Notes: generated from the sequence alone by a model not told the origin. A stretch of 64,000 nt of DNA from an uncultured Oscillospiraceae bacterium (GCA_902492045.1 CABUKB010000005.1:49303-113302), one strand, 5' to 3'; positions 51,221-60,322 are shown, counted from the first letter of the stretch. Numbers and translations are program-made.

Positions 51221-51943
51221 TCAGGGATTGCTTTTCCAGGTGGAATAGAGGATCGGGGCAAAGGACGGCGTATCCCGCATCGAGATATAATCGTTTTGCG
51301 CCACGATCAGATGATCAATGAGCTGAATTTCCACCAGGCTGAGGCAACGGCAGAGATGGCGGGTGGTTTCGAGATCCTCCCGGGAAGGCAGCGCGTGCCC
51401 GTGGGGATGGTTGTGGGCGATCACGACGGCGGTGGCGTTGTATTTGAGGGCCTCGGCTAAGATCAGACGGGTGTGGATCTCGGCGGCGTTGACGCTCCCT
51501 TCGAATACGGTGGAGCAATGCAGGACTTTGCCCCGATTGTCTAGGCAAAGCAACATCACCGCCTCGTTTTTCAGCCCGAAAAACCGGGGCAGCAGATAAT
51601 TGCCGAAGTCCTGGGTACTGGTCAGAACCACGCCGTTTTCGTATTTATCCTGATAATACCGCCAGAACAGTTTGCCACAGAAACACAAGAGCATGGCTGT
51701 GTGGGGGGTGACCCCCTCCACACGGCAGAGTTCTTCGTATTCAGCCTCCAGAACGCCGGACAGACTGCCGAAGGTGTCCATCAAACGGTGGGCCAGGGGA
51801 TTCGTGTCCTTGCGGGGAATGCTGTAATACAGCAGCATTTCCAGCAACTGGTGGGCATTGAATCCATCCAGGCCGGACTGAAGAAATTGCTCTTTAAACC
51901 GCTGGCGGTGCCCGTTGTGGACATGATGGGCATTGTCATCCAT
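51221..51943 (-). CDS. radC: RadC-family JAB/MPN+ domain protein
   Basis: A 240-residue protein with an N-terminal helix-hairpin-helix-like part (RFKEQFLQSGLDGFNAHQLLEML and GVLEAEYEELCRVEGVTPHTA) and a C-terminal JAB domain. The zinc motif is complete: E(x)n-H-x-H-P-x-G-x-x-x-P-S-x-x-D in IAHNHPHGHALPSRED. Despite its name, a direct DNA repair role is not established for the family. It follows pyrE by 33 bases on the same transcript. Confidence 0.9.
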   Translation of the reverse strand: MDDNAHHVHNGHRQRFKEQFLQSGLDGFNAHQLLEMLLYYSIPRKDTNPLAHRLMDTFGSLSGVLEAEYEELCRVEGVTPHTAMLLCFCGKLFWRYYQDKYENGVVLTSTQDFGNYLLPRFFGLKNEAVMLLCLDNRGKVLHCSTVFEGSVNAAEIHTRLILAEALKYNATAVVIAHNHPHGHALPSREDLETTRHLCRCLSLVEIQLIDHLIVAQNDYISMRDTPSFAPILYSTWKSNP

Positions 51944-51976
51944 ACGGTGTCCCTCCCACGGCCGGTTTTGGATTGA

Positions 51977-52549
51977 TCATTTCCGGCTGCCGGGCTTATA
52001 AGGGGCGGGAGCGCCTGCCTTGCACAGAGGGCATTCGCCGGGCTCCCAGGATTCGACCTCCATGGATATGACGGAATGAAACGGCACACCGAACCGGATC
52101 CGGCCGCCGGTGCGGTCCACGATTGAGCCGACCCCGGCGATCACGCCGCCCGCCTGCCGGACAATCTCCAGCACCTCCCGAACCGATCCCCCGGTCGTGA
52201 CGACATCCTCCACCACAAGGACCCGCTGTCCCGGTTGGACGGCAAAGCCACGGCGCAGGGTCATGGCGCCGTCCTCGCGTTCGGCAAAAAAGTTTTCACA
52301 TCCGAGAGCGCGGCTGACCTCATAGGCCATTTGTATGGCGCCGAGAGCCGGACCGATGACAATGTCCACGCCGGCGTCCTGGAATTTCTCGGCGAGCGCA
52401 GCGCAGAGTTCCTCGCTGTAACGGGTGTTCCGGAAAATCCGCGCGCATTGCAGATAGCGGCTCGAATGCCGCCCTGATGTCAGCAGAAAATGGCCTTCCA
52501 GCAGGACTCCGGCCTCCTTGAGGATTTCCAAAGCGCGTTCCTTTGTCAT
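51977..52549 (-). CDS. pyrE: Orotate phosphoribosyltransferase
   Basis: A 190-residue enzyme that joins orotate to PRPP to form OMP in pyrimidine synthesis. The PRPP motif is VLVVEDVVTTGGSVRE, with LLTSGRHSSRYLQ and IGPALGAIQMAYEVSRALG as substrate segments. The C-terminal extension GECPLCKAGAPAPYKPGS has a CxxC and is common in clostridial PyrE. The ATG at 52549 is chosen because AGAGGG lies 9 bases upstream; an ATG at 52558 abuts that site. Confidence 0.95.
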   Translation of the reverse strand: MTKERALEILKEAGVLLEGHFLLTSGRHSSRYLQCARIFRNTRYSEELCAALAEKFQDAGVDIVIGPALGAIQMAYEVSRALGCENFFAEREDGAMTLRRGFAVQPGQRVLVVEDVVTTGGSVREVLEIVRQAGGVIAGVGSIVDRTGGRIRFGVPFHSVISMEVESWEPGECPLCKAGAPAPYKPGSRK

Positions 52550-52583
52550 AGGACACATCCCTCTTCTCCAAATTTTTCATTTC

Positions 52584-52645
52584 TTTTTCAGTATAGCAAA
52601 AAAATCGCGTTTTGAAAAGGCCAAGTCTTGTGCTATACTGAAAAA
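52584..52645. promoter_or_regulatory. Mirror-image divergent promoters of pyrE and rluA
   Basis: TTTTTCAGTATAGCA (52584-52598) and its exact reverse complement TGCTATACTGAAAAA (52631-52645) flank 32 bases. Each arm carries an extended -10 (TGCTATACT). For the plus strand a -35 TTGAAA (52612-52617) has 16-base spacing. The repeat may be just two promoters or a common operator. Confidence 0.7.
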
Positions 52646-52688
52646 CAGATCCATTGCGGTCACACTTCCGGAAAGGCGGGATTCTGCC

Positions 52689-53660
52689 ATGCGGACCGTA
52701 ACCGTCGGCCCAAACGATGCCGGTCAGAGGGTGGACAAGTTTTTACAGAAAACCTATCGGAATCTGCCCGTATCCATGATGTATAAATATATCCGGCAGA
52801 AGGATATCAAACTGAATGGGCGCCGATGCCAGGCCGCCGACCGGCTGAGAACAGGGGATGTCCTCACCCTGTATGTCAAGGATGAATTTCTCGGTAAGAT
52901 GCCGCCGGCGTACGAGTTTCTTTCGGCATCCCGTCAGATTGATATCGTATACGAGGACGGCAATCTGCTTCTACTCAACAAAAAAGCGGGCCTACTCGTC
53001 CATCCGGACGCCGGGGAATACGGCGATACCCTCATCGGCCGGGTACAACGGTATCTCTATGAAAAGGGGGAATACGATCCGGAGCAGGAGCAGGCTTTCG
53101 CACCGGCGCTGGTCAACCGCATCGACCGCAATACCAGTGGGATCGTCATGGCGGCCAAAAATGCCGAATCCCTGCGGATCCTCAACGAAAAACTCCGGCG
53201 CAGGGAGATTCATAAGTATTACCTGTGCATCGTCCACGGCATCCCCGAGCCCAGAGAGGCGGTTCTGGAAGGGTATCTTGAAAAAAACGAGGCGCAAAAC
53301 CGGGTCTATATTTCCCAAAAAGTCAAAGCCGGGGCGCGGCCGATAGCCACCCGCTACAAGGTGCTGGAGACGCGGGACGGTCTTTCGCTGCTGGAGATCG
53401 AACTGCTCACCGGCCGCACCCATCAGATCCGCGCTCATCTCGCGTCGGTCGGGCATCCTCTGCTCGGCGATGGCAAATACGGCACCAATCTTCTCAATAA
53501 GGGGACGGGGTTTACCAAACAGGCGCTTTGTTCCTACAGGCTCCGTTTTGATTTTGCCACGCCGGCCGGTTTGCTCGAGTATCTCGACGGCAAAGAGTTT
53601 GCGCTGCCTGAGGTCTGGTTTGCCCAGGCGTTTCGGAGCGGAACCGTTGGCAGACGGTGA
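52689..53660 (+). CDS. RluA-family 23S rRNA pseudouridine synthase
   Basis: A 323-residue protein with an N-terminal S4 domain (QRVDKFLQKTYRNLP, YKYIRQKDIKLNGRR) and a pseudouridine synthase domain. The catalytic Asp is in NRIDRNTSGIVMAAK, with LLNKKAGLLVHPDAG, IATRYKVLE and LLTGRTHQIRAHLAS as conserved blocks. It is RluC/RluD-like; the exact uridine cannot be told. The ATG at 52689 follows GGAAAGGCGG. Confidence 0.93.
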   Translation: MRTVTVGPNDAGQRVDKFLQKTYRNLPVSMMYKYIRQKDIKLNGRRCQAADRLRTGDVLTLYVKDEFLGKMPPAYEFLSASRQIDIVYEDGNLLLLNKKAGLLVHPDAGEYGDTLIGRVQRYLYEKGEYDPEQEQAFAPALVNRIDRNTSGIVMAAKNAESLRILNEKLRRREIHKYYLCIVHGIPEPREAVLEGYLEKNEAQNRVYISQKVKAGARPIATRYKVLETRDGLSLLEIELLTGRTHQIRAHLASVGHPLLGDGKYGTNLLNKGTGFTKQALCSYRLRFDFATPAGLLEYLDGKEFALPEVWFAQAFRSGTVGRR

Positions 53661-53679
53661 CAAGGACCTGTAGGAAGAT

Positions 53680-53709
53680 AAAAAAAATCCGCCTCTGAAC
53701 AGAGGCGGA
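53680..53709 (-). terminator. Rho-independent terminator of csp
   Basis: TCCGCCTCTG (53688-53697) pairs with CAGAGGCGGA (53700-53709), and on the minus strand a run of eight T follows. Confidence 0.88.
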
Positions 53710-53730
53710 CCGGAAAAACCGAAGGGAGAC

Positions 53731-53949
53731 TTATTCCGCGACGATATTCACGTTCTTAGCGCGCAGCTTATCGCTGTTTTTCGGATCGGGTTCGGTCTCA
53801 AACGTGACCTTCTGCCCCTCGGTGAGGGTCTTGTAGCCGTCCACCTGAATGGCGGAGAAATGCACGAACACGTCCTCGCCGGCCTCTTCGCTGGAAATAA
53901 ATCCGTATCCTTTTTCCGCATTGAACCATTTTACAGTGCCGTTGTACAT
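53731..53949 (-). CDS. Cold-shock protein (CspA family)
   Basis: A 72-residue OB-fold RNA chaperone with RNP1 KGYGFI and RNP2 VFVHFSAI, starting [24 protein letters not shown] lies 8 bases upstream of the ATG at 53949. The promoter at 54079-54107 implies a 5' untranslated leader of about 120 bases, as in cold-shock mRNAs whose leaders respond to temperature. Confidence 0.95.
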   Translation of the reverse strand: MYNGTVKWFNAEKGYGFISSEEAGEDVFVHFSAIQVDGYKTLTEGQKVTFETEPDPKNSDKLRAKNVNIVAE

Positions 53950-54078
53950 TGCATGGGTCCTCCTTGAAAAATAGTGGTAATCGTGTGGCAAACAAAAAAC
54001 TCACCGAGCGGTAAATCATCATACGACCATGACTTACAACCCATGTGAGCTCTGTTACACGTCGTGATTACAAGTATC

Positions 54079-54107
54079 AGTATATCACGGCCGCTTTCGT
54101 TTGTCAA
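54079..54107 (-). promoter_or_regulatory. Sigma-A promoter of csp
   Basis: Minus strand: TTGACA (54107-54102), 17-base spacer, TATACT (54084-54079), placed just after the lipase stop. Confidence 0.88.
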
Positions 54108-54114
54108 CTTGGAA

Positions 54115-54804
54115 TTATTTGAGAAACCCCTGCGGCGCAAACTCGTGAAAAAAAGACGCCGCATAATATTGGGGGCGGTGCTGGTTGAAGGAGACCACGC
54201 CGGGCAGCCGGGGAACCCCGATATGAACTTTCACGCCGACATGCCGGTATCCCCAAATCGCGGGCGGAACTTTGGTCACGATATCGTTGCCGTTTTCCAC
54301 CCGCAGAGTTTTGAACACCCGTTTGTTATACGACTTTCGGAAAGCGCGGTTGCCCACACGCGGACACCCGAACAGATACACCTCAAAGTCCCTGTGAGGA
54401 TAATGGTATTCGAGATCAAGCGCACACAGCACCGCGAGCGCCGCGCCGTAAGAATGCCCGGCCACCCGGATATACCGCACCTCCGGTGTGACGGCTTGGA
54501 GGATCCGGTCCCGCACCGACGGGCGTTTGTAGGCGCTGATGAATCCCGCGTGTACGCGGATTTTGGGGTTGCAGCCGTCATAAGGTATGCAGGTTTTGAA
54601 AAAGGTGAGGTTGACTTTCCAGTCCTTAGCCGAGTTGGATCCTCGAAACGTTATATACAGCGTGTCCCCCCGCAGACGGAGATAGCACTGCACGCCGTTG
54701 CAGTCGTCGATGATCTCCAGCGTCATCCCCGGGAAATGGGGCTGCAACTCTTTATATGCGAGGGCGCTGAGTTCCATGCCGTACATCGTATCGTTGACGT
54801 TCAT
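54115..54804 (-). CDS. Class 3 lipase-like alpha/beta hydrolase
   Basis: A 229-residue hydrolase with the nucleophile elbow GHSYGAA (family GxSxG, usually GHSLG), the oxyanion segment YITFRGSNSAKDW, the acid Asp in VENGNDIVTKVPP and a C-terminal His candidate in HRPQYYA or FFHEF. No signal peptide, so it acts in the cytoplasm or is released by other means. GGGAGGTG precedes the ATG. Natural substrate unknown. Confidence 0.85.
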   Translation of the reverse strand: MNVNDTMYGMELSALAYKELQPHFPGMTLEIIDDCNGVQCYLRLRGDTLYITFRGSNSAKDWKVNLTFFKTCIPYDGCNPKIRVHAGFISAYKRPSVRDRILQAVTPEVRYIRVAGHSYGAALAVLCALDLEYHYPHRDFEVYLFGCPRVGNRAFRKSYNKRVFKTLRVENGNDIVTKVPPAIWGYRHVGVKVHIGVPRLPGVVSFNQHRPQYYAASFFHEFAPQGFLK

Positions 54805-54956
54805 CCCGGATCACCTCCCTACAGATTATGCAGGGGGCGAAAAATCCATGCTTGGACGGCTGGAGGACCAGGCAATCCCTGCACGAGGCTCCGGTGCCGG
54901 AGACGGACGCGATGCCCCTGTGGAATTTGCCGTTGACAAAAATTGTCGAATAAGCA

Positions 54957-55008
54957 TTGACGGAATGCCTGGGAATTGGTATACTGAATTGGGTATTATT
55001 ACCAATTA
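54957..55008 (+). promoter_or_regulatory. Promoter with repeated AATTGG(G)TAT elements
   Basis: TTGACG (54957-54962), 17-base spacer, TATACT (54980-54985). Around the -10 and start site the element AATTGGTAT recurs as AATTGGGTAT and then inverted as ACCAATT, giving a direct plus an inverted copy. This is suited to a dimeric repressor. A second TTGACA at 54933-54938 has no matching -10. Confidence 0.6.
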
Positions 55009-55046
55009 ATGGGTGTTCTGCAAAGATCATCAAGGGAAGTGGAACG

Positions 55047-56450
55047 ATGAAAGCATCGGGGAAAACCAGGAAAAGAAAAGCCGTGTGGATTTTTGCAGGA
55101 ACGGGGTTGCTGCTGGCAATTCTGGGCGTGTTTTTATGGATATGGCTGGGACGGACATCCGGCATCCAGACGATAACGCTCGATCCCAACTATCAGGAAC
55201 TGTTCACGGAGGAGCAGGTCAAGGCCCATAAGATGCATCTGCCGGAATATGACACCGACACCACCATCGGGTATCTCAATCAGGACGGCACCAAGTCCCT
55301 GTATGTGTATGCGGCCCCCATCCAGTATAAAAGCGAGGCCGGGGGCTGGGTGCAGATTGACACCCGGCTGGCCACGCTGGAGGACGCGGATCTGCTTGCA
55401 CAGGGGTTTGCCTACACGGTAGCCTCCAACAATATCGTGCCGCTTTTTCCGCAGGAACTGTCTCAGGAGAGCGGCATCCGCCTTTCGACAGAGACGGTGT
55501 ATACTTTTGGAGTGGATACCGACCGGTCGATCCGGGGCCGGGTGGTGTCCACGGACAATTTGATTGGCCAGGAAAAAAACATGGTGGTGTATGACGACGC
55601 CTTCGGCAGCGGCACCAGCGCCCGGTTTTATCCATCTTCCCTCGGGGTCAATGCCGAGATTTCTATAGACGAAGCCCCATCCGACGGCAAGCTGACGATG
55701 TGGCTGCAAATGCCGTACAGCACCGAACTGGTAATGACAAACGGCGGCTACCTGACCATCAACACCCTGGAAAAAGAGGCCGAAACCCTGGGACTGATTC
55801 AGAAACCGCTTCTGAAGAGGGCGGATGGCAGCATTGATTACAACGGCACGGTCACTTTCACCCGGCTGAGTTCCGATTATTACCTGCTGGAATTCACATT
55901 CGACCAAGAGGCATTGAATAAGGGGTCCACGGTTTTCCTTTCATTCGAGATGCGCCGGGAAAAACAGCCCGACAATGCGCTGTATTCGAATTTCCCCGAT
56001 CTCGAATACGCTTATCTGCGCAATTATACGGTTATTGGGAACAGCCCGGACTACGGCATTGGGCAGCTGCTGATCCGCTATATGTTTACTTCGACGTTCC
56101 ATTTGCAGGCCGACGATATTCTCAGCGCTTCGTATTCCACCTACTCCCTGACCGAAAATCCCGACCAACTGGAGCTGAGAACAGTCTTAGAGGATTGGTG
56201 CAGTCTGACCGGCAACTGGAACGACCATTATCAGATCGGCGGCCGTACCTCGCTGCTCGAAACCAGTCAGCCGGAACTGTGCTTTGACATCACCGAGGAG
56301 GTCAAGATGTGGTGCGGAGATCCGGACGGTCAGCTCGAACACAACGGGGTACTGCTCAAATCCGCGCAGGAGCAGGAAGGACTATACAATGTTCTGCTCA
56401 GTAACGACAATACGCTTTACCGCAATCACACGGAAGTCCGCTTGAAATGA
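55047..56450 (+). CDS. Membrane-anchored extracellular protein, DNRLRE-like C-terminus
   Basis: A 467-residue protein with a basic N-terminus, one membrane helix (about 13-33: IFAGTGLLLAILGVFLWIWL) and a large extracellular part. The middle has strands typical of wall-associated domains (QYKSEAGGWVQIDTRL, YNGTVTFTRLSSDYYLLEF). The last about 120 residues (ADDILSASYSTYSLT, WNDHYQIGGR, PELCFDITEEVKMW) resemble the DNRLRE beta-sandwich found in Rhs-like and cell-surface proteins. AAGGGAAG lies upstream of the ATG at 55047. Single-gene transcript with its own promoter. Function unknown. Confidence 0.65.
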   Translation: MKASGKTRKRKAVWIFAGTGLLLAILGVFLWIWLGRTSGIQTITLDPNYQELFTEEQVKAHKMHLPEYDTDTTIGYLNQDGTKSLYVYAAPIQYKSEAGGWVQIDTRLATLEDADLLAQGFAYTVASNNIVPLFPQELSQESGIRLSTETVYTFGVDTDRSIRGRVVSTDNLIGQEKNMVVYDDAFGSGTSARFYPSSLGVNAEISIDEAPSDGKLTMWLQMPYSTELVMTNGGYLTINTLEKEAETLGLIQKPLLKRADGSIDYNGTVTFTRLSSDYYLLEFTFDQEALNKGSTVFLSFEMRREKQPDNALYSNFPDLEYAYLRNYTVIGNSPDYGIGQLLIRYMFTSTFHLQADDILSASYSTYSLTENPDQLELRTVLEDWCSLTGNWNDHYQIGGRTSLLETSQPELCFDITEEVKMWCGDPDGQLEHNGVLLKSAQEQEGLYNVLLSNDNTLYRNHTEVRLK

Positions 56451-56541
56451 CTGAATCAAAACCTCTCAGGATATCGGAACCTAAGCCGCCGGCGGGCTAA
56501 CCGTCATCGTCAGGGTAAACGGATCGTGTTCATATCCGTTA

Positions 56542-57375
56542 TCATAATTCTTTCTTTTGACAGCGCGGGCAAAACGCACTGCTCCGGCCGCCGATCACCA
56601 TGCGGCACAGCGGTTGCCCGCAGACCGGGCAGGGCTCTCCCTTTTTTCCGTAAACCTGTAAAAACGGCGTGTTGCGGTAATCCTTTCCTTTGGTTTCAAA
56701 ATACTCTTCCGGCGTGATGCTGTTTTTTTCGATAAAATAGGACAGCCGCTCCGGAACAATTGTAGCCAGGCGTTCCCACTCCTCTCCGGTTAGGCTACAT
56801 GCAAGGCGCGCCGGGTAAATCCGCGCTGCAAATAAAATCTCGTCGGAATAAATATTCCCGATTCCGGCAACGGCGCTTTGCTCCATCAGGCACTCTTTGA
56901 TGGCTTTTTTCCGTTTTCCGAAACAGGCTTTCAGATATTCGGCCGTTAAAGCCGGGTCAAACGGTTCCTTCCCCAACTTCTCAATCCCACTGTATGAATC
57001 GGCTTCCTCCTTTTGTAACAGCCAGAACCGCCCGAAGCGGCGGGTATCCGAAAAACGCAGTTCCTCACCGTTGTTTAACCGAAAGAGAAGGTGCGTGTGC
57101 TTTTCTTCCGGGAAACCGGCCGGGGCCAGCAAAAGGCAGCCGGTCATGCGCAAATGCAAGATCACGCGGTCGCCGCTATTCAGCCATAGAAGCAGATATT
57201 TTCCACGGCGTGCCATGCCGGTAAGGGTCTGTCCCACCAGCCGTCGGCAAAATTCGTCGCCGTTGGGGTATGCGATCACTTCCGGGCGGTTCAAAACGAC
57301 ATTCTTTATCACCAGTCCTTGTAGCTGTGGGTCAAGCACCCGCTTTATCGTTTCCACTTCGGGCAATTCCGGCAT
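56542..57375 (-). CDS. mutM: Formamidopyrimidine-DNA glycosylase
   Basis: A 277-residue base-excision glycosylase/AP lyase for 8-oxoguanine and related lesions. It must start MPELPEVE at 57375 because the N-terminal Pro is the nucleophile and E3 is catalytic. K near 57 in RRGKYLLLW, the lesion-loop DTRRFGRF, helix-two-turn-helix NIYSDEILF and the zinc finger CPVC...CPRC are all present. Its start lies 44 bases inside the end of the upstream radical SAM gene. Last gene of the MarR operon. Confidence 0.95.
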   Translation of the reverse strand: MPELPEVETIKRVLDPQLQGLVIKNVVLNRPEVIAYPNGDEFCRRLVGQTLTGMARRGKYLLLWLNSGDRVILHLRMTGCLLLAPAGFPEEKHTHLLFRLNNGEELRFSDTRRFGRFWLLQKEEADSYSGIEKLGKEPFDPALTAEYLKACFGKRKKAIKECLMEQSAVAGIGNIYSDEILFAARIYPARLACSLTGEEWERLATIVPERLSYFIEKNSITPEEYFETKGKDYRNTPFLQVYGKKGEPCPVCGQPLCRMVIGGRSSAFCPRCQKKEL

Positions 57376-58267
57376 GACGGTCACCGCCTTTTTTGGCAGA
57401 TTTTCTGATCTGCTCATGGTAAAAATAATTGACCATTATGGGGGAGGCGCCAAAGGGCCTCTTCATGCTGTCGTCGTTGGTCACATAGTCCAGACCGATT
57501 TGACCGGCATAGGCTTTCAGCTTTTTGTCCAGCGTTTCCCAATAGAGGCGGCTCCCGTCACAATAAATCTCGCGGTAGAGGGGAAGCAAATGCGGGCGCG
57601 TATTTTGGATATAGTCCATGATGACCGCTTTGTAGCTGCCGCGCAGATTGAGATTTTCCAGCCAAATCAAATGGCACTGTTTTTTTACCCGTTGGATTAT
57701 GGCTTCCACGTCCGTAATACCCGGAAAAATCGGGGAAATAAAACAGGTTGTGCGAACACCTGCGCGATAAAAAGCCTCCATAGCGGCAAGCCGGCGCTCG
57801 ATGGACACCGCGTTATCCATATCGGATCGAAAATTCTCGTCCAACGTGTTGACAGACCAGGAAACGCGGGCGTCCGGGAACGTCTGTATCAAGTCCAGAT
57901 CGCGCAGGATCAAATCGCTTTTGGTGGCGATGCTGAGCTTTGCGCCGCTGCCCTGCAGCTGCTCCAGCAAAGCGCGTGTGCGCCTATAAGTTTCCTCTTG
58001 CGGCAGATAGGGGTCTGTGACAGAGCCGATAAACAGCTCTTTTCCTGCATACCTTTCAGGATTTTTTATCGCCGGCCAAAACTTCACATCCAAAAAGGTT
58101 CCCCAAGGCTCGGTGTGGCCGGTAAAGCGCTTCATAAAGGACGCATAGCAATACCGGCAACCATGGGTACAGCCCACATAAGGGTTGACCGAGTATTCGC
58201 ATACCGGCAGGTTGGATGGGGAGAGGACGTTTTTGACTTCAATTTCTTGAATGATCGGAGACTCCAT
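57332..58267 (-). CDS. SPL-like radical SAM protein
   Basis: A 311-residue radical SAM enzyme with Fe-S motif CTHGCRYCYASF after YSVNPYVGC, a KSDLILRDLDLI strand and SFISPIFPGITD-like TTCFISPIFPGITDVE. It belongs to the group annotated as spore-photoproduct-lyase-like (Rv2578c/SplB relatives), most of which have no known substrate. The ATG at 58267 follows GGGGAGG at 9 bases. The last 44 bases overlap mutM. The C-terminus ends in a basic tail KSAKKGGDRHAGIARSG. Confidence 0.85.
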   Translation of the reverse strand: MESPIIQEIEVKNVLSPSNLPVCEYSVNPYVGCTHGCRYCYASFMKRFTGHTEPWGTFLDVKFWPAIKNPERYAGKELFIGSVTDPYLPQEETYRRTRALLEQLQGSGAKLSIATKSDLILRDLDLIQTFPDARVSWSVNTLDENFRSDMDNAVSIERRLAAMEAFYRAGVRTTCFISPIFPGITDVEAIIQRVKKQCHLIWLENLNLRGSYKAVIMDYIQNTRPHLLPLYREIYCDGSRLYWETLDKKLKAYAGQIGLDYVTNDDSMKRPFGASPIMVNYFYHEQIRKSAKKGGDRHAGIARSGNDKAGA

Positions 58268-58269
58268 GC

Positions 58270-58881
58270 TCACCAGCCTCCCCTGTGGATATGTCCTTCC
58301 GGACGGCTGTCGTATTGCGCCAAAACCCGCTCATCCTCTTTAGGATAGCCAACCCCGATAAAGCACGGGGTCATCCAGCCCTGCGGCACACCGAGTTTTT
58401 CCAGTACGATGTTGTGCTCTTTGTTCAGTGGAATACGCAGGGAGTAGCCGAGCCCCTCGTTAATCACGGCAAGCAGGATATTTTCCGCAACGCACCATGC
58501 GGTCGCAAGCGGATTGAGTTTGCTCACCCATTCGGCGTTGAGTTGGCGGCATTTGAACAGCGGGACGATCACATACGGACAGTCAACCAGCATGGTATAT
58601 TGCCGGGGCATGGCGTAAGCATACATCTCCTGGGCCCCATTCAGCTTCCGGTTTTCGTATTTGCTCAAATCAAACCGGTCCGCTATGTATTTGGCATAAG
58701 CAAAGGCGTTTTCCTTTTCTTCCTTTGTATGCAGGACAATGAACTGCCAGTTCCGATAGTGGTCCCAAGAGGGGGCTTTCATTCCGGCGGCAAGAATCCT
58801 CTTGACCGCTTCAAAGTCGACCTCCTTATCCGTCCATTCCCGGCTGGTTTTTCTTTTGTCGATTACATCGTTGAATTCCAC
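58270..58881 (-). CDS. Nitroreductase-family FMN protein
   Basis: A 203-residue flavoprotein: DVIDKRKTSREWTDKEVDFE with the FMN-binding Arg pair, MKAPSWDHYRNWQFIVL, and WCVAENILLAVINEGLGYSLRIP as the second FMN block, ending with GYPKEDE. It probably reduces nitro or quinone compounds with NAD(P)H. It lies 13 bases after the DUF1848 gene and just before the radical SAM gene, in one operon. Confidence 0.9.
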   Translation of the reverse strand: MEFNDVIDKRKTSREWTDKEVDFEAVKRILAAGMKAPSWDHYRNWQFIVLHTKEEKENAFAYAKYIADRFDLSKYENRKLNGAQEMYAYAMPRQYTMLVDCPYVIVPLFKCRQLNAEWVSKLNPLATAWCVAENILLAVINEGLGYSLRIPLNKEHNIVLEKLGVPQGWMTPCFIGVGYPKEDERVLAQYDSRPEGHIHRGGW

Positions 58882-58894
58882 GGTGGTATTCCTC

Positions 58895-59842
58895 CTATAA
58901 CGCGGACATGGGGGGTTCCTTCGGTTGCTCCTTGGCTAAAAAGCTTTTCTGCGCTCCCTGTAGGATGGTGTCCTCTGGCTTTACATGGCCTAACAGCAGG
59001 GGCGAAGCGGGGTCATGGAGCCGAAAATTTTCCCTCGCTTTTTGCGGACTCGTGTTTGCGTAACAATATTTGCATCCGTTCAGACAGGTATCATAAGCCC
59101 CTATATCCCGGCTTTCAATACAATGACAGCCCTGCCGCAGCCCTTTGTGCTTCAAATTCTTGAAGGTAATGGCGTTGGCCTGTCCCAGAATGTCAAGTGT
59201 CATACATCCGGAAGCGTGAATACCATACCGTGTAAAATCGCCGTTTGTGCCGCAGGTCTGAATGCGGATCCCATACTTTTGGGCAATGCGGCCTAAGCCC
59301 TGCGCCAGAGCGTCCATATCTTCTCCGGACATCGGAATCAGTTCGGGCATATTGGTTTCCAGCTTTTTATACATCTCCACAAAGCTGAAAATGCAGCGGT
59401 CAATATGAGGAGCGAGGGTTTGAGCCATGCGTTCAAAGGTTTCCATGTGGCGCGAAATCGTATATTGATCCGTGAGCAAAACGGGGTCATACCGCCATGC
59501 GATGCGCTGTTTTCCCACCAGCTTTGACAGTGTCTTCAGCGTTTGCAGGCTTTCCTCAATCGAGGGGACCCCCGGCTCCATATCTTTGCCATAAGCGGTA
59601 ATCGTATAATGAAAATAGGTAGGAAAACGATCCGTAATCTCATGCAAGCGGGGCAGTATCGGTTTATAATTTTTTGAGCAGAACACCACGCAATCCACCT
59701 TGTCGGGGGTCAATTCATACCGCGTGACCTTGTTCGGGAAAAGCGGATTGCGCGACAGAACATATCCCTCCGAGAAACGGCGCAATAGCCAGGCGGTGTA
59801 ATATTGTACGGTGTCTGTTCGTCCGCCTGTATTGATAATCAT
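58895..59842 (-). CDS. DUF1848 protein with radical-SAM-like Cys motif
   Basis: A 315-residue protein starting MIINTGGRTDTVQYYTAWL. VFCSKNYKPILPRLHEI, YGKDMEPGVPSIEESLQTL and IAWRYDPVLL match DUF1848. Near the C-terminus CLNGCKYCYAN is a CxxxCxxC motif like that of radical SAM enzymes but on the opposite end of the chain, with two further Cys in GCHCIES. The ATG overlaps the MarR stop (ATGA). Function not known. Confidence 0.85.
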   Translation of the reverse strand: MIINTGGRTDTVQYYTAWLLRRFSEGYVLSRNPLFPNKVTRYELTPDKVDCVVFCSKNYKPILPRLHEITDRFPTYFHYTITAYGKDMEPGVPSIEESLQTLKTLSKLVGKQRIAWRYDPVLLTDQYTISRHMETFERMAQTLAPHIDRCIFSFVEMYKKLETNMPELIPMSGEDMDALAQGLGRIAQKYGIRIQTCGTNGDFTRYGIHASGCMTLDILGQANAITFKNLKHKGLRQGCHCIESRDIGAYDTCLNGCKYCYANTSPQKARENFRLHDPASPLLLGHVKPEDTILQGAQKSFLAKEQPKEPPMSAL

Positions 59843-60300
59843 TCCTGTACCTCCCGTATTGTCTCAAATTTTTCTTTCATATGATGCGAAAAAAGCGTGG
59901 TCAGCCGCACCAACTCGGCAATATCGCTTTCGGATAATTCGCTCATAGCGTCTATTTCCGCATGAGCGGCGGGCGGGATAATTCTCTGGGTGTATTCCAT
60001 ACCCGCAGTTGTAAAACGGACGATCTTATTTCGACGGTCTGTTTCAGACTCGGTCAGGGATACATAGCCCTGTTTTAAAAACTTTTTGATAATGGCGCTC
60101 ACGGTCTGTTTTGTCGCGGACAGCCGTTCGCAGATAGCCGATTGCAAACAGCCGTCCGGCGTGAACCAAATAATATCCAGCACAAACAATTCCTTAGCTG
60201 TCAAGCCGTGCTTTCTGGCATATAATTCATAAGCGGCAAACTGTACGTCCCGCAGCTCTCCATATTGATTGACATAGGCCCGTACCTTTTCACGGTTCAT
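59839..60300 (-). CDS. MarR-family transcriptional regulator
   Basis: A 153-residue winged-helix protein: KHGLTAKELFVLDIIWFTPDG, the recognition helix in SATKQTVSAIIKKFLKQGYVSL, and the wing TESETDRRNKIVRFTTAG. The ATG at 60300 has GGAGTGATT upstream; an in-frame start at 60327 lies within the operator. First gene of the operon leading to mutM, with a palindrome at its promoter. Confidence 0.9.
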   Translation of the reverse strand: MNREKVRAYVNQYGELRDVQFAAYELYARKHGLTAKELFVLDIIWFTPDGCLQSAICERLSATKQTVSAIIKKFLKQGYVSLTESETDRRNKIVRFTTAGMEYTQRIIPPAAHAEIDAMSELSESDIAELVRLTTLFSHHMKEKFETIREVQE

Positions 60301-60322
60301 CCAATCACTCCAATTTTTGATG

